From Bog-756 sp963839925 (lineage in GTDB: Bacteria > Actinomycetota > Acidimicrobiia > Acidimicrobiales > RAAP-2), in contig CAWIWV010000001.1 of the NCBI GenBank assembly GCA_963839925.1, positions 558,001-622,000 of the forward strand: a stretch of DNA of 64,000 bases, written 5' to 3'. Below, in pieces: positions 1-8,293 of this stretch. How positions within the stretch are numbered: the stretch's first letter is position 1; each line of letters starts with the position of its first letter. Position numbers and translations under genes: made by a program. A model generated the notes under the pieces. That model made no database searches. It was not told the DNA's origin and saw nothing but the letters and a program-made list of their open reading frames with translations.

Positions 1-456
1 CAGCGCGTCGAGATCGACCGCTCCGGTTGCCGTGCTCGGCACCACCTCGATGGTGGCTCCGGTCAGCTCGCAGACCTGCAGCAGGCCGAGGTAATGACTG
101 TCGTAGGAAAGACGGTCGGCCAGCAGACGGTCGCCCCGTCCGATCCCTCCGCCGAGGGTGAATCCCCAGAGCGCTTTTGACCACCCCTGGGTATCGGATC
201 CGGTCACCACGACTTCGCTCGGCCGGGCCCCGAGCAGCCGCGCCGCCGAGGTGCGCAGCGACGCCAGACGATCCGCTTGCAGCGCTGCCGCCTCGTACCC
301 GCCGCGTTCGGACTCGAGCTCGAGGTGCTCGACAACGGTCCGCAGCGTGGTCGCGCTCGGCAACGCGGCACCCGCATTGTTGAGATGGGCGACGGTTGCA
401 CAGCCCGGGGTGGTGGCCCGTTCCGCCTCGACGTCGATGGAGCCGGCCACCTCCAC
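1..456 (-). CDS. Class V aminotransferase-fold PLP enzyme, N-terminal part (runs off the window)
   Basis: The minus-strand frame stays open from about 456 to the window edge, giving about 150 residues. Residues 24-33 read HLNNAGAALP and residues 52-57 GGYEAA. This start is typical of the class V aminotransferase / cysteine desulfurase-like group that includes EgtE-type and isopenicillin N epimerase-like enzymes, which are PLP-dependent. A segment resembling the usual stretch before the PLP pocket follows (VVVTGSDTQGWSKALWGF). The Schiff-base lysine would lie beyond the window edge, so activity and substrate cannot be judged. The start is uncertain: GTG at 456 and GTG at 450 are both possible, and a GGGAGG lies about 24 nt upstream, which is too far to be decisive. 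The gene is divergent from the acyl-CoA dehydrogenase at 576. Confidence 0.75.
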   Translation of the reverse strand, partial: MEVAGSIDVEAERATTPGCATVAHLNNAGAALPSATTLRTVVEHLELESERGGYEAAALQADRLASLRTSAARLLGARPSEVVVTGSDTQGWSKALWGFTLGGGIGRGDRLLADRLSYDSHYLGLLQVCELTGATIEVVPSTATGAVDLDAL

Positions 457-575
457 GAATCTACTTGGCGACGTCGGCGACCTCCCTGGTGGCCAGCTCT
501 TTCAGGGCGCAGTGGTCGGGTCGGGCTGCGTCGGCCCCGGGAGGCGGCGAATTCGTGGCGAGTATGTTCTTGGGC

Positions 576-1772
576 ATGTCGAACGAAGCGGACCTGGTCG
601 CGGAACGAACCGATCAGCTGCTCGCAGAGCTCGATCCGCGGACCGCACCGGTGGCCGAGTTCCGCTCCCGCCAGTTCGACCTCGGTCTGGCCTGGGTGTC
701 CTTTCCCGAGGGACGCGGGGGGCTCGGCCTCGCGCCGGCTCTGCAGCGAGAGGTCGACCGCCGGCTTTCCGCTGCCGGGGCGACCCCACCAGGTGCTCGC
801 GAGTTCTTCGGGTTGACCATGGCCGGCCCGACCGTGGTCACCCACGGCTCGGACGAGCAGCGCGACCGGCTGCTGCCGAGGATGTTCACCGGCGAGGATG
901 CGTGGTGTCAGCTGTTCAGCGAGCCAGGTTCCGGTTCGGACCTCGCCGGGTTGTCGACCCGAGCGGTCCGTGACGGTGACGAATGGGTGATCTCCGGTCA
1001 GAAGGTGTGGAACACCCTCGCCCACATCGCGGACCGCGGGATGCTGGTCGCCCGCACCGACCCGGAGGCTCCCAAGCACAAGGGTTTGACCTACTTCGGG
1101 CTCGACATGCACGCACCCGGGGTCGAGGTGCGCCCGCTGCGGCAGATGACCGGCGAGGCGGAGTTCAACGAGGTCTATCTCACCGAGGTGCGCGTCCCCG
1201 ATGCGGACCGGATCGGTGACGTGGGTGAGGGATGGCGGGTGGCGATGACCACGCTCTCCAACGAGCGCACGTCCATCGGGGGCGGGACCGGTCCGCCGGT
1301 TCGCGGAACGGGTGCCATCGCCGAGGCGTTGCGGACCTGGGGTGCCACGGCCACCCGACACAACCCGATCGCCCGCGATCGTCTGATGCAGCTCTGGATC
1401 GAGGCCGAGGCGTTGCGCCTCACCAACCTGAGGGCGAGCCAGAATCGCCGTGCCGGCAACCCCGGACCGGAAGGGTCGATCGCCAAGCTGATGTTCGCCG
1501 AGGTCAACAAGCGCATCTACGAGCTCTGCGTCGACCTCATGGGACCAGACGCCCTGATCGGCTACGACTACACCAATCGGCGGTCGGAGACGCTCGGTCT
1601 GATCGGTCCCGCTGGATCGGCTCGCCAGATGTTCCTCCGCTCCCGGGCCAACTCGATCGAGGGCGGGACCTCCGAGATCCAGCGCAACATCCTCGGCGAA
1701 CGGATCCTCGGGCTGCCCGGGGATGTTCGCGTCGACAAGGACCTGCCGTGGTCGAGCGTCCCGAGGAACTGA
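576..1772 (+). CDS. Acyl-CoA dehydrogenase family protein
   Basis: This is a FAD-dependent acyl-CoA dehydrogenase of about 398 residues, the normal family length, expected to oxidise an acyl-CoA or similar thioester to the enoyl form. Residues 114-125 carry FSEPGSGSDLAG, the classical signature of the flavin and substrate region. Near the C-terminus EGGTSEIQRN matches the second family signature. The start is taken at ATG 576 (MSNEADLV); ATG 564 is in frame and also possible, and neither has a strong ribosome binding site. It leads a plus-strand run with a thioesterase (25-nt overlap) and an F420-type oxidoreductase, which suggests catabolism or remodelling of a CoA-bound lipid or steroid-like acid. 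The substrate cannot be told from sequence. Confidence 0.93.
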   Translation: MSNEADLVAERTDQLLAELDPRTAPVAEFRSRQFDLGLAWVSFPEGRGGLGLAPALQREVDRRLSAAGATPPGAREFFGLTMAGPTVVTHGSDEQRDRLLPRMFTGEDAWCQLFSEPGSGSDLAGLSTRAVRDGDEWVISGQKVWNTLAHIADRGMLVARTDPEAPKHKGLTYFGLDMHAPGVEVRPLRQMTGEAEFNEVYLTEVRVPDADRIGDVGEGWRVAMTTLSNERTSIGGGTGPPVRGTGAIAEALRTWGATATRHNPIARDRLMQLWIEAEALRLTNLRASQNRRAGNPGPEGSIAKLMFAEVNKRIYELCVDLMGPDALIGYDYTNRRSETLGLIGPAGSARQMFLRSRANSIEGGTSEIQRNILGERILGLPGDVRVDKDLPWSSVPRN

Positions 1773-2587
1773 TCCACGCCGAGGACTTCCTCGGGATGGC
1801 CCAGGCGGGCGACGATCTGCACTGGCGTCTCACCGTGGTCCCCGAGCTCTGCACACCGGGGGACTTCCTGTTCGGCGGGTGCGGGCTCGGTGCCGCCCTC
1901 GCCGCGGTCGATCGTGCGTCCGGTCGTCGGGTGGTCTGGTCGACCGCCCAGTACCTCTCCTATGCACCGACCCACTCGGTCGTCGACCTCGAGGTCACCC
2001 TTGCAGCCGTTGGCAGTCGGGTCACCCAGGCACGGGTCGTCGGTCGTCTCGGCGGCAACGACATCTTGACGGTCAACGCCGCGGCCGGCCTTCCGGGGAA
2101 TCTCGATGCCGAGGCGGTCTGGGTCGACCCACCCAAGGTCGCTCCACCCGACGAGTGCCCACCGCGCCGCAGCCCGAACTTGGGGACCTCGTCGATCTTC
2201 GATCACGTCGACATGCGCCAGGCGCTGGGTCTGTCGTTCGAGGAGATGATGGCCGGCATGGACGGCCCGGGCGAGCCCACCAGCGCGGTCTGGGCGCGGG
2301 TTCCCGGTCACCTCGAGCCGTCGGCTGCGACCCTTGCGATCATCGGGGACTACATCACCGGCGGGGTCTCACAGCCGCTCGGTCGGAGGATCGAGTCGCG
2401 CAGCCTCGACAACACCTTGCGGGTGGTCCGGTTGGTGCCGACCGAGTGGGTGCTCTGCGACATCCGCATCGAGGCGGTCTTCGGCGGCTATGGCCACGGT
2501 GTCGCCCACCTCTGGGCCGAGGACGGGACGTTGTTGGGGATCGCCAGCCAGTCCATGCGACTGCGGGACTGGGACCTCGAGAGATGA
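1748..2587 (+). CDS. Acyl-CoA thioesterase-like (hotdog) protein
   Basis: This protein of about 279 residues resembles the actinobacterial TesB/4HBT_3-type thioesterase family, which hydrolyses acyl-CoA thioesters. Visible features are the early LCTPGDFLFGGCGLGAALAA segment, where a small-residue-rich helix follows the first strand as in the hotdog fold, and a second half ending in GYGHGVAHLWAEDGTLLGI, typical of the last hotdog strands. The GTG start at 1748 is preferred because AAGGA lies six bases upstream; ATG 1796 is an alternative. It overlaps the end of the acyl-CoA dehydrogenase by 25 nt, so the two are probably translated together. The family assignment is by overall pattern, and the substrate is unknown. 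Confidence 0.8.
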   Translation: MVERPEELIHAEDFLGMAQAGDDLHWRLTVVPELCTPGDFLFGGCGLGAALAAVDRASGRRVVWSTAQYLSYAPTHSVVDLEVTLAAVGSRVTQARVVGRLGGNDILTVNAAAGLPGNLDAEAVWVDPPKVAPPDECPPRRSPNLGTSSIFDHVDMRQALGLSFEEMMAGMDGPGEPTSAVWARVPGHLEPSAATLAIIGDYITGGVSQPLGRRIESRSLDNTLRVVRLVPTEWVLCDIRIEAVFGGYGHGVAHLWAEDGTLLGIASQSMRLRDWDLER

Positions 2588-2620
2588 AGTGTCTGACCGA
2601 GATGAGGAGTCGTTGAGCCG

Positions 2621-3676
2621 ATGAAGATCGCCACCATGCTGAGCTACTCGGGGGGATTCCGTGACGCGGCCGCCGAGGTCGCCGAGCTCGAGCGGGCCGG
2701 ACTGGACCTGGTGTGGGTGGCCGAGGCCTACGGGCTCGACGCCCCGAGCCTGATGGGGTACCTCGCGGCACTCACCGAACGGGTGGAGATCGGCTCGGCC
2801 ATTCTCCCCATCTTCACCCGCACCCCGACCCTCATCGCGATGACCGCCGCCGGTATCGACACGCTGTCGGAGGGTCGGTTCCACCTCGGACTCGGATCCT
2901 CGGGACCTCAGGTCATCGAAGGTTGGCACGGCGTGCCCTTCAACGCCCCGATCGCCCGCACCCGCGAGATCATTTCCATCTGCCGCCAGGTCTGGGCGCG
3001 TGAGGCGCCCTTGGAGCACGACGGCACCTACTACCAGATGCCACTTCCGGCAGGTGTGGGAACCGGGCTCGGCAAGCCGCTCAAGATCATCGCCCATCCG
3101 GTGCGGCCGTCGATTCCGGTCTGGGTGGCAGCCCTCGGGGAGAAGAACGTCGCGATGGCGGCAGAAGTGGCCGACGGATGGATCCCGATGCTCTTCATGC
3201 CGGAGAAGGCCCGCTCGGTCTGGGGATCCGCGCTGGATGCGGGGGCGGCCAAGCGGGATCCGTCACTCGGGACGCTCCAGATCACCGTGGGCGGTCCCTT
3301 GGCGATCGGCGATGGCCCTGAGGTGACCGCGCTGCGCGAACTCGCCCGGCCGATGGTGGCGTTGTACGTCGGAGGGATGGGCGCGAAGGGGAAGAACTTC
3401 TACAACGACGTCATGCGCCGCTACGGATTCGAGGAGGCCGCAGAGAAGATCCAGGACCTCTACCTCGACGGCAAGAAGAAAGAGGCTGCGGCGCTGGTCC
3501 CCGACGAAGTGCTCGAGGCCACTTCACTGTGTGGTCCCGAGGGCTATGTCGCCGAGCGGATCGCGGCCTTTCACGAAGCCGGGGTGACCCACCTCCAGAT
3601 CACGCCGATTCCCCTCGGCGATCAGCGCCCCGTCGACCTGGTCGAAAGCGTGAAGCGCCTCGTCTCAGTCTTCTGA
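2621..3676 (+). CDS. LLM class F420-dependent oxidoreductase
   Basis: The protein has 351 residues and the luciferase-like monooxygenase (LLM) TIM-barrel pattern. It starts MKIATMLSYSGGF, followed by LVWVAEAYGLDA and then the strand-turn pair VEIGSAILPIFTRTP and GRFHLGLGSSG. Actinobacterial members of this subfamily generally use coenzyme F420 rather than FMN; that is family knowledge, not read from a unique motif. The C-terminal part ends with GVTHLQITPIPLGD, the usual last barrel strand. It begins 34 nt after the thioesterase, in the same direction, and probably belongs to the same transcript. The gene ends four bases before the stop of a convergent minus-strand gene. Confidence 0.9.
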   Translation: MKIATMLSYSGGFRDAAAEVAELERAGLDLVWVAEAYGLDAPSLMGYLAALTERVEIGSAILPIFTRTPTLIAMTAAGIDTLSEGRFHLGLGSSGPQVIEGWHGVPFNAPIARTREIISICRQVWAREAPLEHDGTYYQMPLPAGVGTGLGKPLKIIAHPVRPSIPVWVAALGEKNVAMAAEVADGWIPMLFMPEKARSVWGSALDAGAAKRDPSLGTLQITVGGPLAIGDGPEVTALRELARPMVALYVGGMGAKGKNFYNDVMRRYGFEEAAEKIQDLYLDGKKKEAAALVPDEVLEATSLCGPEGYVAERIAAFHEAGVTHLQITPIPLGDQRPVDLVESVKRLVSVF

Positions 3677-3680
3677 GAGA

Positions 3681-4043
3681 TCAGTCCTCTGAGACGAGGT
3701 CTCCCTCGGGCAGGTCGAGCGTCTCCAGCTGGAGAAGCGAGTCGAGCTGAGCAGCCATCTGCTCGATCTCGTCGGCCTCGTAGTAGTTGCGGTTGAGGGT
3801 GAGGGTCAGCTGCTCCTGCACCAACGCCAAGGCGGCTTCGGCGGCGGCCGCCGCGTCGTAGACCGAGAACAACTTTGCTTGCATGGCCTGCGCGGACACG
3901 AAGCGGGTGCCACGCTGCTCTGCCTCGGTGGGGAGGGTCCGGAGCACGTCGCCAGGTGTCTGACCGTTCACGTCGAGTGAGCTGACGCCCACCTCTCCGA
4001 CCGGCTGCTCGTCTGCCATCTCGCTGTTGTTCACCTCGTCCAT
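3681..4043 (-). CDS. Hypothetical acidic small protein
   Basis: I do not recognise this protein. With the start at ATG 4043, preceded by a good GGAGGGGTAGGA region, it has 120 residues. The frame also stays open to ATG 4133, but that codon has no ribosome binding site. The N-terminal third is acidic and low in complexity. The rest is predicted helical and Ala/Leu/Gln-rich (YDAAAAAEAALALVQEQL), with a second helix near the end (EIEQMAAQLDSLLQLE), so a short coiled coil is plausible. There is no signal peptide or membrane segment. It is divergent from the PemK-like gene at 4280, with about 236 bp between the starts. Confidence 0.6.
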   Translation of the reverse strand: MDEVNNSEMADEQPVGEVGVSSLDVNGQTPGDVLRTLPTEAEQRGTRFVSAQAMQAKLFSVYDAAAAAEAALALVQEQLTLTLNRNYYEADEIEQMAAQLDSLLQLETLDLPEGDLVSED

Positions 4044-4279
4044 GGTTCCTACCCCTCCACTCGATTCGACCGGCACGCTCGCCGGACCGTCTCCTCTATC
4101 GTCCATCTCTGGCTGTTCCTTCAATTGTCCCATACGGAAGGGTCAACAACGGGGCAGGGGATTCTCTTCCGGGCCCGAAACGGGTGGGGACGGAGGGTCC
4201 CCGCCGAGGGGGGGATCAGACCGGAATCCGCCTCCTCTGAGGGAAGATAGTTTCGGGGGGGAACTTCGAGAGGAGCCAG

Positions 4280-5350
4280 ATGGAGGCCGGTATCACCGAC
4301 GCTGCGCGCACGGCACTGGTGCGAGCAGCGATCAGCAGAGTGGACAGCGACGAGCTGAAGAAGGCGCTCGGCCTGGCAGCCGACCCGAAGTTCCAGGCAC
4401 CGACGGCGGTGACCAACGCAGTCAATGCGCTGCGCAGACACCGCGACCCTGCCGGCGTCATCACCAAGCCCCAGTACCGCGCCATCCTCCCTCACGTGGC
4501 CGCGGTGCTGGCCGACGAGTGCCTGTCCCGGACCGTCGAGGAGCTGGGCGACCATTCGGAGAACCCCACCGAGGAGCAGCTTTTGGAGGCGCTCGACGTG
4601 GTCCGCAAGGACTTCGCGGATGCCACCATCGGCGTCATGTTGGCGACCATCGCCGGCGACGACATGCCGGCTTCCGATCTCTGCTTCGAGATCGCGACGA
4701 CCGATCCCCGGTTCGGCCTCGCCGACGCGTCGGACCAGGAGGGGACGTCCGATGCAGCGCGATCGGAGGACCGGCCGCGGGTCGGCCCCTCTCCCGAACA
4801 GCGGGAGGCCAGACGCGAGAAGCGTCGCCTCGATGCGCAAGGGCGACGCAAGCAGACCGAGGTCACCAGAAAGGCGAACGATCAGGTGCGGCGCGAGCGG
4901 AAGAAAGAGCGCGCCTCGTCACTCGCGGCGGCGGTGACGGCGAAGGAGTCCGGTCCCCGCCCGGGTGTCGCGCCACGGGTGGTGCGACAGGCGACCCTCA
5001 CCCCGTTGCAGGAGCAGGAGTTCGACCGGCGCGATCCGCTGGTCGGAAGTGTGGTGTTCGCATGGGTGCCCTTCGACCCGGGTGCGGCACCGGATGAATC
5101 AGGGTTGGACGGAAAGTCACGCCGCTGCGTTGTGGTTGCCGGCTCCGAGGATCACCTGCTGGTCCGCCCCGGGTACTCGGAGGGCGGGAGCAAGAGCCGC
5201 GACTGGAAGTCGGTGCCGCTCCGGCACTGGCGGAAGGCGGGCTTCGAACGAGCCACCTGGATCGACGGCGAGATGCTGAAGGTCGACCGCACTCCCGAGC
5301 AGAGTCCGGTCGGAAGTCTCCTGCCCGAAGACTGGAACGCCCTCTGGTAG
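4280..5350 (+). CDS. Uncharacterised protein with C-terminal PemK/MazF-like domain
   Basis: The 356-residue protein has three parts. Residues 1-155 are predicted helical with no family I recognise. Residues 155-225 are a highly charged Arg/Lys/Glu segment that probably forms a coiled coil. Residues 235-356 look like the small beta-barrel of the PemK/MazF superfamily: DPLVGSVVFAWVPF, then SRRCVVVAGSEDHLLVRP, then a basic stretch with SRDWKSVPL. MazF/PemK proteins are usually about 110-residue RNase toxins; a fused, much longer protein without an obvious antitoxin next to it need not be a toxin. GAGAGGAGCC lies just before the ATG, which supports the start. The similarity is by eye only and needs a profile search. 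Confidence 0.6.
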   Translation: MEAGITDAARTALVRAAISRVDSDELKKALGLAADPKFQAPTAVTNAVNALRRHRDPAGVITKPQYRAILPHVAAVLADECLSRTVEELGDHSENPTEEQLLEALDVVRKDFADATIGVMLATIAGDDMPASDLCFEIATTDPRFGLADASDQEGTSDAARSEDRPRVGPSPEQREARREKRRLDAQGRRKQTEVTRKANDQVRRERKKERASSLAAAVTAKESGPRPGVAPRVVRQATLTPLQEQEFDRRDPLVGSVVFAWVPFDPGAAPDESGLDGKSRRCVVVAGSEDHLLVRPGYSEGGSKSRDWKSVPLRHWRKAGFERATWIDGEMLKVDRTPEQSPVGSLLPEDWNALW

Positions 5351-5367
5351 CTCCGCCTTCTGGGAGC

Positions 5368-7044
5368 TCAGTGGGCGGGGATCGGAGGAGTCCGGTCCGG
5401 TTGCGCGCGTGAGCCCCTGATCACTTCGAGGATCTCGTCGCCGATGAGCTCCTTGCGTTCCAGCAACGCATCTCGCAGCGACTCGATGACGTTCCGGTGT
5501 TCGTCGAGCATCCGGGTCACCGACGCCTTCGCGTCGGCGAGGAGGGCTTCGACCTCTGCGCGACCCTCGTCGTTGGCAAGCACCTTCGAGACGATGCCCC
5601 CGGCCGGGTACTCGAGAGCCGCAGCCGAGATCAACGTCGTGCCCATGCCCATGAGGCCGATCATCTGGCAGGCGTTGAGCGTTGCAGCCTGCAGGTCGCC
5701 GGTCACCCCGGTGGACGCTTCACCGAAGAAGAGCTCTTCGGCCACCATCCCGCCGAAGGCGATGTCGATGAGCGCTCGCACCTCGGACTTGGTCTTGGTG
5801 AACCGCTCCTCTTCTTCGGAGTGACTGAGCAGCCCGAGCGCGTCCCTTCGCTTGACAATGGTGAGCACCTCGAGCTTGCGGCCCTTGCCGACCAACCAGG
5901 CAACCGTCGCATGACCTGCTTCGTGGGTGGCGATGGTGCGCTGTTCCGCCTCGGTGTACTCGACCGGTTGGGCGAGCCCGATCTCCTCGGTCATCTTGGC
6001 CTGCTGCAGGTCGTTCCACGAGAACCTGTCCGCCCCTCTGCGCAGCGCCCAGACCAGGGACTCGTCCATGAGGTGCTCGATCATCACCGGCGAGTACCCC
6101 GCGGTGAGTGCTGCCAGGGTCTCCCGCTTCGTCCCGTCGTCGAGCTCGGCCTCGTGGGCTTTCTTGCCCAGGTAGTAGTCGATGATGTCCCGGCGCCCCG
6201 ATCGGCTGGGAAGCCCGAAGTAGATGTTGCGGTCGAAGCGGCCCGGACGCAGCAGCGCCGGATCGAGGTCGTCGGCGCGGTTGGTGGCTCCGATCACCAG
6301 AATGTTCGCCGGGACGTGTGCCGGCTTCCGCAGGCGCCGGTGGGTCGGGAGCCACACGTTGACCGCGTCGACGAGCGCGCCTTTCATCCGGTGCGACCGT
6401 GGAGGCTGCTCGAAGGACTGGAGCTGGATGAGCAGCTCGTTCACCACCCCCGGGACGCCTTCGCTGTGGCGCTGGCCCATCCCGCCCCGGGCGGCGCCGA
6501 TCGCGTCGAGCTCCTCGATGAACCCGATCGACCCGCCCTCGCGTCGCGCGTGGCGCCGCAACTCCTTGAAGTAGGCGCGGATCTTCCGGTTGGTCTGGCC
6601 GTAGAACATCGACTGGAACGCTGACGAGGACACGAAGAGGAAAGGCACCCCGGCTTCGGCGGCCATCGCTTTGGCCATGTAGGTCTTGCCGGTTCCGGGA
6701 GGTCCCTCGAACAGGATCGCTTTGCGCGGCGAGCCGCCCATCTGCTCGGCGAAGGTCCGGTGCGCGAGGAAGAGGTTGAGGGTCTTGGTGACCTCCTCGA
6801 CCAGCGTCTCCGACCCGCGCACGTCGTCGAAGGTCATGTCCAGCTCGTCGGGGCGGTAGAGGATGTGGGGGGAGCGACCCGCCCCGATCAGCGGCACCAC
6901 CATCACCAGGACGAGCACCCCGATCAGGCAGATCGCAGGAAGCATCGGCTGCCAGGAGGCAGGGAAGTGAGGGATCGGGATCGAAGCTCCGGGGTCGAAG
7001 AGGTCCCGCAGAATCAGCGCCACCGCCACGAGTGCCAGCACCAT
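5368..7044 (-). CDS. FtsH-like AAA+ zinc metalloprotease (intact main frame)
   Basis: This is a membrane-anchored ATP-dependent protease of the FtsH/M41 type. Counting from ATG 7044, two hydrophobic segments lie at residues 1-16 and 34-53. Walker A is GPPGTGKT at 114-121. Walker B reads FIEELD at about 175-180, with Glu where FtsH normally has Asp in IDEID. A roughly 60-residue segment precedes the sensor region ATNRADD, and the arginine-finger region RPGRFDR is at 266-272. The zinc motif HEAGH is at 374-378, with a candidate third ligand in GVTGDLQ. ATG 7044 has no ribosome binding site and cuts into the first membrane segment, so the true N-terminus is probably encoded upstream in another frame. 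It is convergent with the PemK-like gene. Confidence 0.88.
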   Translation of the reverse strand: MVLALVAVALILRDLFDPGASIPIPHFPASWQPMLPAICLIGVLVLVMVVPLIGAGRSPHILYRPDELDMTFDDVRGSETLVEEVTKTLNLFLAHRTFAEQMGGSPRKAILFEGPPGTGKTYMAKAMAAEAGVPFLFVSSSAFQSMFYGQTNRKIRAYFKELRRHARREGGSIGFIEELDAIGAARGGMGQRHSEGVPGVVNELLIQLQSFEQPPRSHRMKGALVDAVNVWLPTHRRLRKPAHVPANILVIGATNRADDLDPALLRPGRFDRNIYFGLPSRSGRRDIIDYYLGKKAHEAELDDGTKRETLAALTAGYSPVMIEHLMDESLVWALRRGADRFSWNDLQQAKMTEEIGLAQPVEYTEAEQRTIATHEAGHATVAWLVGKGRKLEVLTIVKRRDALGLLSHSEEEERFTKTKSEVRALIDIAFGGMVAEELFFGEASTGVTGDLQAATLNACQMIGLMGMGTTLISAAALEYPAGGIVSKVLANDEGRAEVEALLADAKASVTRMLDEHRNVIESLRDALLERKELIGDEILEVIRGSRAQPDRTPPIPAH

Positions 7045-7288
7045 CGACAGACGCTGTAAACGGGTGGTCCACGCCGCGCCGTTGATGAGCGCCGACGTCG
7101 GTGCCGCCGATCTCCGCGACGTTGCGGTCGCCCAGTGCCGAGAGTCGACCTTGCGCCGAAGGCGTCAGCCTCTCGTTCGAGTTGGTCTCGTCCTCTTGGA
7201 GGATCGGACCGTGCTCCGTCTTGTCTGCGCCTGACCACTGGCGAAGGTGGTCGTCAAAATTCGGATCCGGAATCCGCGAGCGTTCCAT
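7045..7288 (-). CDS. Probable N-terminal segment of the FtsH-like protease, in a shifted frame
   Basis: ATG 7288 is preceded by a run of six G residues at good spacing and opens a frame that reads like a soluble N-terminus (MERSRIPDPNFDDHLRQW), followed by a polar, acidic stretch to about position 7100. The main protease frame can be read upstream of 7044 as far as a stop at 7165-7167, where it reads ALINGAAWTTRLQRLS directly before the first membrane segment. Joining the two frames near 7055-7110 by dropping one base gives a continuous FtsH-like N-terminus. I infer a single-base frameshift, either a real mutation or a sequence error. Confidence 0.5.
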
Positions 7289-7405
7289 GGTCTGCCCCCC
7301 ATGTATTCGGCTGTCCGGTGTTTCGTGCCCGACGATAGACGACCTGGTCAGAGGCGTGCTTCAACCATCTCCCAGGGTGCGCGGTCGGTCGCGCCGAGTG
7401 ACGGG

Positions 7406-8293
7406 TTACTGGAGCCCGACCGGACAGCCGACCCGGGACAGCTTGTCTGGGTTCCGCACGATCCGGATGGTCGCGACCTGCCCGCCTCGGACCTCGAATG
7501 CGATCACTTCGTCGATTGCACCTCCGAGTGAGACCACGATCCCCTCGTCGCCGTTGACCACCACCGGGCGAACACTCATCTCACCCGCGTAACGATGGGC
7601 CAGGTTGACCATCAACCTCGCCACCCGCGGCGCTCCGAGCACCGGACGCCTGGCCGCCCGCTTGGCCGCTCCGCCGTCGGACAGGCACACCACGTCGGGG
7701 GCAAGGTGGCTCATGACCAGCTCGATGTCACCGACCGCGATGGCCGCAGTCAGCGCGTCGACGATCGCCCGATCGGTGGCACGGTCCCGTTGCTCGCCGG
7801 GTTGTTGTCTGACCCGCTGGCGCGCTCTGCTCGCAATCTGCCGGCAGGCCGCCTCCGACTTCCCGACCGCGTCGGCGATCTCGGCGAAGGGGACCTGGAA
7901 CACGTCGGCGAGAAGAAACACCGCCCGCTCCACCGGCTTCAGCCGATCGAGTAGCGCAAGGAATCCGAGCCGCAAGGAGTCGGCGAGCACGGCGACCTCG
8001 TCGGGGCCGTTTTCCGAGACCAGTGGCTCCGGCAACCACGGGCCGACGTAGCACTCGCGGCGCCTGCGGTCCGCCCGGATGTGGTCGAGGGCGATGCGGG
8101 TGGTCACCGTGGTCAACCACGCTTCGGGTCGGTCCACGTCAGCGGGGCGAACTCGTTGCCAGCGGAACCAGGCATCTTGGACGGCGTCCTCCGCGTCGGA
8201 CACCGTGCCGAGCATGCGGTAGGCCAAGCCGGTCAGGCGAGGGCGCTCGCGCTCGAAGAGCTCCGTCGAGCCAGGCGACGCCGCGGTGCTCAT
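7406..8293 (-). CDS. ECF41-type RNA polymerase sigma factor (SigJ-like)
   Basis: The 295-residue protein is an extracytoplasmic-function sigma factor with a C-terminal SnoaL-like extension, the hallmark of group ECF41. Region 2 contains LAYRMLGTVSDAEDAVQD at about 23-40. The group-specific linker WLPEP is at 86-90, and region 4 has VPFAEIADAVGKSEAACRQI at about 134-153. The extension carries DGG at 206-208 and NPDKL at 281-285, the two conserved motifs of ECF41, where the extension acts in place of a separate anti-sigma factor. The start overlaps the stop of the upstream FAD oxidoreductase by four bases (ATGA), so the two are coupled. ECF41 factors are commonly encoded beside a redox enzyme that they control; here that would be this oxidoreductase. 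Confidence 0.93.
   Translation of the reverse strand: MSTAASPGSTELFERERPRLTGLAYRMLGTVSDAEDAVQDAWFRWQRVRPADVDRPEAWLTTVTTRIALDHIRADRRRRECYVGPWLPEPLVSENGPDEVAVLADSLRLGFLALLDRLKPVERAVFLLADVFQVPFAEIADAVGKSEAACRQIASRARQRVRQQPGEQRDRATDRAIVDALTAAIAVGDIELVMSHLAPDVVCLSDGGAAKRAARRPVLGAPRVARLMVNLAHRYAGEMSVRPVVVNGDEGIVVSLGGAIDEVIAFEVRGGQVATIRIVRNPDKLSRVGCPVGLQ

Noticed and set aside
461..577. Small minus-strand frame of 38 codons ending in ELATREVADVAK, four bases before the aminotransferase start
   Set aside because: Codon use looks coding-like, but its start would overlap the start of the acyl-CoA dehydrogenase in antisense and no ribosome binding site or homology was seen. It cannot be supported.
204..1361. 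Long minus-strand open frame of 385 codons
   Set aside because: Its translation is Arg/Pro/Gly-rich shadow sequence opposite the acyl-CoA dehydrogenase. The real minus-strand gene here is the aminotransferase, in a different frame and only up to 456.
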